Source of the DNA: Burkholderiales bacterium
GTDB lineage: Bacteria; Pseudomonadota; Gammaproteobacteria; Burkholderiales; Casimicrobiaceae
Reading direction: 5' to 3'
DNA: 9,559 bases
Assembly: GCA_031283405.1 (NCBI GenBank)
Contig: JAITBX010000136.1
Location: 1 to 9,559 of the forward strand
A model generated the notes under the pieces. That model had not been told where the DNA came from. It worked only from the letters and a program-made list of their open reading frames with translations, and did no database searches. A program made the position numbers and the translations under genes. Below, piece by piece: positions 1 through 4,727 of the stretch (positions within the stretch are counted from its first letter, which is position 1; the number at the start of each line of letters is the position of its first letter).

Positions 1-1
1 A

Positions 2-27
2 CCCCTCTCCCACAAGTGGGAGAGGGG
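2..27. terminator. Perfect GC-rich palindrome, possible terminator or REP-like repeat
   Basis: Two 12-base arms, CCCCTCTCCCAC and GTGGGAGAGGGG, pair perfectly around AA, and a short T-run (30-33) follows after AG. This is the shape of a rho-independent terminator, so it may end a gene left of the window. The same sequence type (CCCTCTCCCAC...GTGGGAGAGGG) occurs as a dispersed intergenic repeat in many proteobacteria, and a worn copy lies at 4436-4459, so it may equally be a repeat unit doubling as terminator. The palindrome is seen directly; the function is inferred. Confidence 0.6.
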
Positions 28-93
28 AGTTTTGTGTCCGCTTGAGCCGAATCGCTCTGGTGATACAGCTTTGCAAAAGGAAAGGAACAAGCA

Positions 94-1695
94 ATGCAAG
101 CAGCAGTGGCACAACTCAATCTGACGGTGGGCGCGCTCGACGCCAATGCGCGCCGCTTGCTGGACGCGCATCAATCGGCGTGCCGCGCCGGCGCGCGAGT
201 GACGTTGACACCGGAGTTATCGTTGACCGGTTTTCCGCCGCAGGATTTGTTGTTGCGGCGAGCGTTTCTAGACGATTGTGCGCAGCGTTTGCAAGCGTTG
301 GCGGCAGAAGTGGATCAAGGCGTTTTGCTGGTGGGCTTTCCGGAAATCGAAGAGGGGCGGTGTTATAACGCGATGGCGCTATTGCGGCGCGGCAAAGTGC
401 GGCAGATTTATCGCAAGCAGATTTTGCGCGCGGAAGAAAAACGCTATTTTGAAAAAGGCGGCGCACAAGCAAGTCTTTTCAAAGAAGGCGGCGTTTCTTT
501 TGCAATATTGTGCGGCGACGATCTCGTTAAATCCGCGCCGGCCAAAGCGGCGCTGGCGGTGGGCGCGCAATGCGGCTTGGTCGCGGAGGCGCGCGCGTAT
601 CAGCGAGACGATGAAACGGCGTATCCGGCGTGGCTCTCGGCGCGCGTGAAAATATTGGGCTTGCCGTTGATCGTTGCGCAACATGTGGGTGGGCAGGATA
701 CGCAAGTGTTCATGGGCGCGTCGATGGCGGTGAGTTCGACAGGGGTTTGTGCGCAACAATTGCCGGCGTGGCACGAAGCGCTGGCGTTGGTGCGGCTCAA
801 GCGCGGCGAGCCGGAAGCGCGCAGCAATCAAACGCAGGAAGCAAGCGAGTATCACGTTTATCAAGCGCTGGTGACGGCGGTGCGCGACTATGTTCAGAAG
901 AACGGTTTTCCCGGCGTGGTGATGGGATTGTCGGGCGGCGTGGATTCGGCGCTGGTGTTGGCGCTGGCCGTGGATGCGCTGGGCGCACATCGCGTGCAAA
1001 CGTTCATGTTGCCGTCGCCTTACACCAGCGCGATGAGTTTGGAAGACGCCAAAGCGATGGCGCAAGAATTGGGCGTCGCGCATCAAAGTATCGCGTTGAC
1101 GCCGTTGATGGACGCGGTGACGAAAACTTTGACGCCGTGGCTCGACGGCGAAGCCTCGGCGCTGACGGCGCAAAACATTCAAGCGCGATTGCGCGCGCTG
1201 TTGTTGATGGGCTTGTCGAATCAACACAACTGGTTGTTGCTGGCAACCGGCAACAAATCGGAATCAGCAGTCGGTTATTCGACGCTGTATGGCGACATGG
1301 CCGGCGGTTTTGCGCCGTTGAAAGACATCACCAAAGCGTGGGTTTATCGCTTGGCGCGTCATCGCAACACGTTGGGGCGCATCATTCCCGAACGCATTTT
1401 GACGCGCGCGCCGAGCGCCGAATTGGCGTATGGGCAAACCGATCAGGATGCCTTGCCGCCCTATGAAACGCTCGACGCGATTATCGAAGGCTATGTCGAA
1501 CGCGGAGAAGACGCGGCGGCGTTGTTGGAGCAAGGCATTTCGCGGAAATACCTCAAAGAAACTTTGCAACTGCTGGCCGTGAACGAATACAAACGTCAGC
1601 AAGCCGTGCCCGGCCCGCGCATCACGGCAGGCGCGTTTGACGAGGATTGGCGTTATCCGATGATTTCAAAGTGGCGCGAGTTGGGAAAGAAGTGA
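94..1695 (+). CDS. nadE: Glutamine-dependent NAD+ synthetase
   Basis: This cytoplasmic enzyme makes NAD from nicotinic acid adenine dinucleotide, ATP and glutamine, the last step of NAD synthesis. The 533 residues match the usual two-domain form. Residues 1 to about 230 are a nitrilase-type glutaminase with presumed triad E41 (PELSLTGFPP), K108 (YRKQ) and C140 (ILCGDD). Residues from about 255 are the synthetase, with the ATP-pyrophosphatase loop SGGVDS at 280-285, ATGNKSE at 384-390 followed by GYSTLYGDMAGGF, and SAELAYGQTDQD. The ATG is preceded by AAGGAA (82-87) at good spacing. Oddities are in the glutaminase half: C140 is followed by GDDL where the family usually has ED and an aromatic, the loop before EKRYF looks about four residues short, and the usual SPY-type segment reads ARAYQRDDE. 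The synthetase half looks normal apart from SAELAYGQ where SAELRPxQ is common. glnB follows after 49 bases, so cotranscription is plausible. Confidence 0.97.
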   Translation: MQAAVAQLNLTVGALDANARRLLDAHQSACRAGARVTLTPELSLTGFPPQDLLLRRAFLDDCAQRLQALAAEVDQGVLLVGFPEIEEGRCYNAMALLRRGKVRQIYRKQILRAEEKRYFEKGGAQASLFKEGGVSFAILCGDDLVKSAPAKAALAVGAQCGLVAEARAYQRDDETAYPAWLSARVKILGLPLIVAQHVGGQDTQVFMGASMAVSSTGVCAQQLPAWHEALALVRLKRGEPEARSNQTQEASEYHVYQALVTAVRDYVQKNGFPGVVMGLSGGVDSALVLALAVDALGAHRVQTFMLPSPYTSAMSLEDAKAMAQELGVAHQSIALTPLMDAVTKTLTPWLDGEASALTAQNIQARLRALLLMGLSNQHNWLLLATGNKSESAVGYSTLYGDMAGGFAPLKDITKAWVYRLARHRNTLGRIIPERILTRAPSAELAYGQTDQDALPPYETLDAIIEGYVERGEDAAALLEQGISRKYLKETLQLLAVNEYKRQQAVPGPRITAGAFDEDWRYPMISKWRELGKK

Positions 1696-1744
1696 TCGTG
1701 AGTGTGTGTTATATTTGTTCTCATAAATTATTTTTGAGTGAATC

Positions 1745-2083
1745 ATGAAGCGTATCGAAGCCATCATCAAGCCGTTCAAACTCGATGAAGTGCGCGAAGC
1801 CTTGTCGGAATTGGGCGCATCGGGAATGACCGTTACCGAAGTCAAAGGTTTTGGCCGCCAGAAAGGGCACACCGAATTGTATCGGGGCGCGGAGTACGCG
1901 ATCGACTTTCTGCCCAAGACCAAAATCGAAGTGGTGTTGCCCGAAGCGCTGGTCGAGCGGGCGATCGAAGCGATCATTCGCGCGGCGCGCACCGGCAAGA
2001 TCGGTGACGGCAAAATTTTTGTCACGCCGGTGGAACAGGTGATTCGCATTCGCACAGGCGAAGAAGGCGATGTGGCGCTGTAA
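1745..2083 (+). CDS. glnB: Nitrogen regulatory protein P-II
   Basis: This is a small trimeric signalling protein that binds ATP/ADP and 2-oxoglutarate and reports nitrogen and carbon status to targets such as glutamine synthetase adenylyltransferase, NtrB and AmtB. The 112 residues equal the family standard. The opening MKRIEAIIKPFKLDEVREAL is classic. The T-loop (about 37-55) carries Y51, the residue uridylylated by GlnD, in YRGAEY. The B-loop TGKIGDGKIF (83-92) and C-terminal RIRTGE (101-106) are intact, so nucleotide binding and uridylylation should work. GlnB and GlnK cannot be told apart with certainty from sequence alone; the absence of a neighbouring amtB favours GlnB. The ribosome site is weak (GAGTGA region). 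No convincing sigma-54 site was seen in the 49-base gap after nadE, so it may be read from the nadE promoter. Confidence 0.96.
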   Translation: MKRIEAIIKPFKLDEVREALSELGASGMTVTEVKGFGRQKGHTELYRGAEYAIDFLPKTKIEVVLPEALVERAIEAIIRAARTGKIGDGKIFVTPVEQVIRIRTGEEGDVAL

Positions 2084-2126
2084 AGTGGTTTTAAGTGAAG
2101 CGTTGACACCTCCGAGGCGTAATTCT

Positions 2127-2202
2127 GCCCCATCCCAGTCTTCCCCCAGAGGGGGAAGGAGCCACATTCCCTCCCCCTTTGGGGAAGGGTTAGGGTGGGG
2201 GC
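2127..2202. repeat. Facing pair of C/G-rich palindromic repeats (BIME-like)
   Basis: Two related units lie head to head between glnB and mscL. The left unit starts GCCCCATCCC (2127-2136) and contains a perfect hairpin, CTTCCCCC, AGA, GGGGGAAG (2140-2158). The right unit read on the minus strand starts GCCCCCACCC (2193-2202) and contains CCCT-C-CCCC, TTT, GGGG-A-AGGG (2169-2189) with one C/A mismatch. Read on the minus strand, the right unit would encode the peptide PHPNPSPKGEG, which I recall as a frequent false translation of such dispersed repeats in proteobacterial genomes. The pair probably acts as a bidirectional transcript end or mRNA stabiliser after glnB. No gene was found in 2084-2286. 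Confidence 0.7.
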
Positions 2203-2286
2203 AGCGGTACAAGAATGTGCGCGCTTGAACTAAAGCCCCTCCAATAAAGAAACAATTTTCTTGATCGAAGAACACGAGAGGAAAAC

Positions 2287-2721
2287 ATGAACGCATTTTT
2301 CAGAGAGTTCAGAGACTTTGCGGTGAAGGGCAGCGTTATCGACCTAGCGGTCGGTATCATCATCGGCGCCGCGTTTGGGAAGATCGTCGATTCGCTGGTG
2401 AAGGATTTGGTGATGCCTATTATCAGCCGCCTTCTGGGCGGCCTCGATTTTACCAACTGGTTTTTCGTTCTCGGAAAAATTCCCGAAAACTACAACGGCG
2501 CGATGACGTATGAAGCGTTGACCAAGGCGGGCGTGCCGCTGTTCGCTTACGGCAACTTCATCACGATCCTCGTCAATTTCATCATTCTGGCGTTCATCAT
2601 CTTTCTGATGGTGCGACAAATCAACCGGCTGAAGAGAGACGCGCCGCCCGCCGAACCGCCGCCGACGCCGGAGGAAGTGTTGTTGTTGAGAGAAATCCGT
2701 GATTCATTAAAAAACACATAA
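2287..2721 (+). CDS. mscL: Large-conductance mechanosensitive channel MscL
   Basis: This inner-membrane homopentameric channel opens near lytic membrane tension and releases solutes during osmotic downshock. The 144 residues are close to the usual 130-150. The N-terminal amphipathic helix FFREFRDFAVKG leads into the pore-lining first membrane helix, about residues 16-46, with the conserved DLAVGIIIGAAFGKIV. A periplasmic loop spans about 47-88, the second membrane helix about 89-110, and a charged, proline-rich linker leads to the C-terminal bundle helix PEEVLLLREIRDSLK (128-142). The loop carries several more residues than E. coli MscL by eye (around ENYNGAMTYEALTKAG). The start follows GAGAGG (2276-2281) at correct spacing. 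The racemase gene begins 8 bases after the stop, so the two are probably cotranscribed. Confidence 0.97.
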   Translation: MNAFFREFRDFAVKGSVIDLAVGIIIGAAFGKIVDSLVKDLVMPIISRLLGGLDFTNWFFVLGKIPENYNGAMTYEALTKAGVPLFAYGNFITILVNFIILAFIIFLMVRQINRLKRDAPPAEPPPTPEEVLLLREIRDSLKNT

Positions 2722-2729
2722 GGCAAATC

Positions 2730-3431
2730 ATGAAAACGATCGGATTGCTGGGTGGGATGAGTTGGGAGTCCACCACGCTTTATTATAAATTTATTAACGA
2801 AGAAGTGCGCGCGCGCTTGGGAGAATTGCACTCGGCGAAGATTCTGCTTTACAGTGTCGATTTCCAGCAAATCGCTGTGTGGCAGCGGCAGGGAGCGTGG
2901 CAAGAGGCAGGCCAGTATTGCGCGCAAAAAGCGTTGATGTTGCAAAAGGCGGGAGCCGACGGCGTCGTTTTGTGCACCAACACCATGCACGAAATCGCGC
3001 CGATGATCGAGGCGGCGATCGACGTTCCGTTTCTGCACATTGTCGATCCGACGGCGGAAGCGATTAAAAAACAGGGCTTGCGTAAGGTCGGTTTTCTCGG
3101 AACGCGCTTTACAATGGAGCGCCCGTTTTTCAAGGATCGCCTGCGCGAGCGGTGCGGCATCGAGATGATGTTGCCCAATGCCGAGGATCGGGAAACGGTG
3201 CATCGGATCATTTTTGAAGAGTTGTGCCGAGGCGAAATTCTTGATACGTCAAAACAGATTTACCGCAGAGTGATAAATGACTTGGCGGATCACGGCGCCG
3301 AAGGCATTATTCTGGGCTGCACGGAAATTTCATTGCTGGTCAAACCCGATGATGCGCCGGTGCCGTTGTTCGATACGGCGGAGTTGCATGCGAAAAGCGC
3401 GTGCGCTTGGGCGCTGGCCGAAACGGCTTGA
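2730..3431 (+). CDS. YgeA-like aspartate/glutamate-family amino acid racemase
   Basis: This is a cytoplasmic, cofactor-independent racemase of the Asp/Glu/hydantoin racemase superfamily, which interconverts L- and D-amino acids by a two-cysteine, two-base mechanism. The 233 residues fit the family. The N-terminus MKTIGLLGGMSWEST is nearly identical to what I recall for E. coli YgeA, a broad-specificity racemase. Both catalytic cysteines are present: C82 in VVLCTNTMHEIAP and C197 in LGCTEISLLV, each in its expected motif, so the enzyme should be active. The true substrate (aspartate, glutamate, homoserine or other) cannot be read from sequence. It is not MurI, which has different surrounding motifs. 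AAGG just before the ATG, overlapping the end of mscL, may serve as ribosome site. fpr starts 16 bases downstream. Confidence 0.92.
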   Translation: MKTIGLLGGMSWESTTLYYKFINEEVRARLGELHSAKILLYSVDFQQIAVWQRQGAWQEAGQYCAQKALMLQKAGADGVVLCTNTMHEIAPMIEAAIDVPFLHIVDPTAEAIKKQGLRKVGFLGTRFTMERPFFKDRLRERCGIEMMLPNAEDRETVHRIIFEELCRGEILDTSKQIYRRVINDLADHGAEGIILGCTEISLLVKPDDAPVPLFDTAELHAKSACAWALAETA

Positions 3432-3447
3432 GCCGTGAGGCGTCGAA

Positions 3448-4233
3448 GTGCCTGAAATTTTGCATTGGAAAAAAGCTCGCGTCGTCGGACGCTTCTTGTG
3501 GGCGGAGCGTCTTTTTTCGCTACGAATCGAAGCGCCGGAAGTTTCTTTCACCGCCGGTCAGTTTGTGTCGCTGGCGCTGCCGGCGCCGGCAGGAAGCGTC
3601 GAACCGATGCTGTCGCGGCCTTATTCATTCGTGAATGCGCCGAGCAGTGTGCAGGGTGGCGAGTCGCACGAATTTCTCATCGCTGAGTTGCCGCAGGGAA
3701 CGTTGTCGCCGCGTTTGGCGAAGTTGCGCGAAGGCGACGCTGTTTGGATCGGCAGCGCTTACGGTTTTTTTGTCTGCGACGAAGTACCGGCTGCTGACTC
3801 GTTGTGGATGATGGCGACCGGCGCGGGCATCGCGCCGTTTCTGTCACTGTTGCGCACCGACGCGCTGTGGCAGAAGTTTCCCCGCGTTGTGTTAGCGCAC
3901 GGCGTGCGGCAAGCCAGAGAGCTGGTTTATCCCGAAGTGATCGCGGCGGTGCAGCGGGAGCGCGGCGAGCGTTTTTTCTACGCGCCTTTCGTGAGCCGCG
4001 AAGTGTTGAGACCGGAACAGCGCGGAATTTTTTCGGGGCGGATCACGACGGCGCTCGTCGATAAGCAGATTGAAAAAGCGGCAGGTCTTGCGCTCGACAA
4101 GGAAACGGCGCAGGTGATGTTGTGCGGCAATCCGGCGATGGTCGAGGAAGTGCAGCGTTTGCTTGCCGAGCGCGGCATGCGTCGCCATCGCATGCGTGTG
4201 CCCGGGCAGATCACGGTCGAGGCGTATTGGTAG
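3448..4233 (+). CDS. fpr: Ferredoxin/flavodoxin-NADP+ reductase
   Basis: This FAD enzyme moves electrons between NADPH and ferredoxin or flavodoxin, feeding reductive biosynthesis, iron-sulfur repair and oxidative-stress defence. The 261 residues match bacterial Fpr. The N-terminal FAD barrel shows RPYSFVNAP from R57 (the R-x-Y-S flavin motif) and GTLSPRLAKLREGD (84-97). The C-terminal NADP domain shows MATGAGIAPFLSLL (122-135), the binding loop LAHGVRQARELVY, and CGNPAMVEEVQ from C226. The chain ends VPGQITVEAYW; a terminal aromatic residue stacking on FAD is typical of the group. The start is GTG, chosen because TGAGG (3436-3440) lies 7 bases upstream and the next residues align with the family start. 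It sits 16 bases after the racemase stop, so it is likely the third gene of the mscL unit. The natural electron partner is not in the window. Confidence 0.94.
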   Translation: MPEILHWKKARVVGRFLWAERLFSLRIEAPEVSFTAGQFVSLALPAPAGSVEPMLSRPYSFVNAPSSVQGGESHEFLIAELPQGTLSPRLAKLREGDAVWIGSAYGFFVCDEVPAADSLWMMATGAGIAPFLSLLRTDALWQKFPRVVLAHGVRQARELVYPEVIAAVQRERGERFFYAPFVSREVLRPEQRGIFSGRITTALVDKQIEKAAGLALDKETAQVMLCGNPAMVEEVQRLLAERGMRRHRMRVPGQITVEAYW

Positions 4234-4252
4234 CAGGGATCAGGAATCAGGG

Positions 4253-4433
4253 CGTAGATGGGTAGAGCCGAAGGTGAAACCCATCATCTCAATTTCCGAC
4301 ACAGCATGGGTTTTTCTGCGCTCTTTCAACTTTGTTGATAGGTTTTGTGCGGCTTTGCCGCATTCCGCTGCGAGGAACCAGCCTTCGGCTGTCCTGCGGC
4401 CTTCGGCCTTGTGCTTTGCTCTACCCATCCACG
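4253..4433. repeat. Inverted-repeat-bounded intergenic module
   Basis: The ends pair over 16 bases with one mismatch: CGTAGATGGGTAGAGC (4253-4268) against GCTCTACCCATCCACG (4418-4433). The 12 innermost bases of each arm match perfectly. The hexamer ATGGGT or its complement recurs four times (4258, 4279, 4306, 4423), and AAACCCAT (4277-4284) pairs perfectly with ATGGGTTT (4306-4313), so the left end is itself a facing repeat pair. The GATGGGTAGAGC...GAAACCCATC pattern resembles dispersed repeats I recall from beta- and gammaproteobacteria. It could be a REP cluster or a small non-autonomous element. No transposase or clear target duplication was seen. Confidence 0.7.
4327..4408. repeat. Four consecutive triloop hairpins
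   Basis: Four perfect short hairpins follow each other, each with a three-pyrimidine loop: CAAC-TTT-GTTG (4327-4337), GCGGC-TTT-GCCGC (4349-4361), CAGCC-TTC-GGCTG (4379-4391) and GGCC-TTC-GGCC (4398-4408). They lie inside the inverted-repeat module. None is followed by a T-run, so they do not look like ordinary terminators, although they could slow transcription leaving fpr. Confidence 0.6.
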
Positions 4434-4435
4434 AA

Positions 4436-4459
4436 CTCTTCCACTTGCGGGAGAGGGGG
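4436..4459. repeat. Degenerate copy of the window-start palindrome
   Basis: CTCTTCC (4436-4442) pairs with GGGAGAG (4449-4455) with one T/G wobble. The right arm GGGAGAGGGG matches the right arm of the perfect palindrome at 2-27, while the left arm has decayed. It is probably an eroded member of the same dispersed repeat family. Confidence 0.5.
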
Positions 4460-4560
4460 AAAATGTGGCGGATCAAGTCAAAAATGTTATAGGGTTGGTT
4501 TATTCATGAGTGATTGCAAAATAGTGCCAACATCAATGCGCCCGCTGACTTCCCCTACTT

Positions 4561-4645
4561 GTTGTCGGCAGTGAGCGACAACGCGGCGCAAGAATTTCCG
4601 CCTGCCATGATTTTGGCAGAATCTTTCTTCGGTTTGCCAGAAAGA
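4561..4645. other. Three hairpins upstream of the macroglobulin gene
   Basis: Three stems lie in a row: GTTGTCG/CGACAAC (4561-4567 with 4576-4582), CTGCCA/TGGCAG (4602-4607 with 4614-4619) and TCTTTCT/AGAAAGA (4622-4628 with 4639-4645). A competing pairing TGGCA/TGCCA (4614-4618 with 4635-4639) would link the second and third. They lie upstream of the likely -10 box, so they may belong to the end of the preceding transcript, a regulator-binding region, or an unannotated small RNA. No known RNA family was recognised. Confidence 0.45.
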
Positions 4646-4670
4646 CTCTATAAAAATAGCATGGGTCTTA

Positions 4671-4676
4671 TATAAT
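4671..4676 (+). promoter_or_regulatory. Candidate -10 box for the macroglobulin gene
   Basis: A perfect TATAAT lies in an A/T-rich patch 51 bases before the ATG. It would place the transcript start near 4683 with a leader of about 45 bases. No good -35 box is found at 16-18 bases upstream (the sequence there is near CTATAA), so an activator or a different sigma factor may be needed, or the match may be chance. Confidence 0.35.
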
Positions 4677-4715
4677 AATGGCGCAACTTATTCTCCTCTT
4701 GCCTCATCAGATGCC

Positions 4716-4720
4716 AAGGA
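4716..4720 (+). promoter_or_regulatory. Ribosome binding site setting the macroglobulin start
   Basis: AAGGA lies 7 bases before the ATG at 4728. It favours this start over the ATG at 4711, which meets a stop after six codons, and over later in-frame starts nearer the membrane segment. Confidence 0.7.
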
Positions 4721-4727
4721 AAACGCG

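Larger units (their letters stand above)
4234..4727. other. Gene-free, structure-rich intergenic region
   Basis: This stretch between fpr and the macroglobulin gene has short open frames but none with a family signature, good ribosome site or coding-like composition. It contains a direct-repeat-like start (ATCAGGAATCAGG, about 4239-4251), the inverted-repeat module at 4253-4433, a worn palindrome at 4436-4459, three hairpins between 4561 and 4645, and a consensus -10 box at 4671-4676. The part from about 4600 is visibly richer in A and T than the genes around it. Confidence 0.8.

Noticed and set aside
42..69. Possible promoter for nadE (TTGAGC, then TACAGC 16 bases later)
   Set aside because: The -10 match is poor, and such partial matches are frequent by chance.
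379..1227. 282-codon minus-strand frame opposite nadE
   Set aside because: Arg/Gln/His-rich low-complexity product, no family match, fully inside nadE.
1666..1744. Search for a sigma-54 site before glnB
   Set aside because: A TGGC-like half is present near 1671, but no TTGC half lies at the required distance.
2225..2250. Possible mscL promoter (TTGAAC with TAAAGA)
   Set aside because: The spacing is about 14 bases instead of 16-18, so the pair is not credible.
1721..2296. Minus-strand frame across glnB and the following repeat
   Set aside because: Part of it translates the palindromic repeat (PHPNPSPKGEG), a typical false protein, and the rest is antisense to glnB.
4239..4251. Short direct repeat ATCAGGAATCAGG
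   Set aside because: Too short, with only two units, to call a functional repeat.
4163..4492. 109-codon plus-strand frame after fpr
   Set aside because: It starts inside fpr and runs through the inverted-repeat module, with no convincing ribosome site or recognisable domain.
4506..4574. 22-codon small frame (MSDCKIVPTS...)
   Set aside because: No ribosome site of note, its end overlaps a hairpin, and there is no known small-protein similarity. Kept only as a remote possibility.
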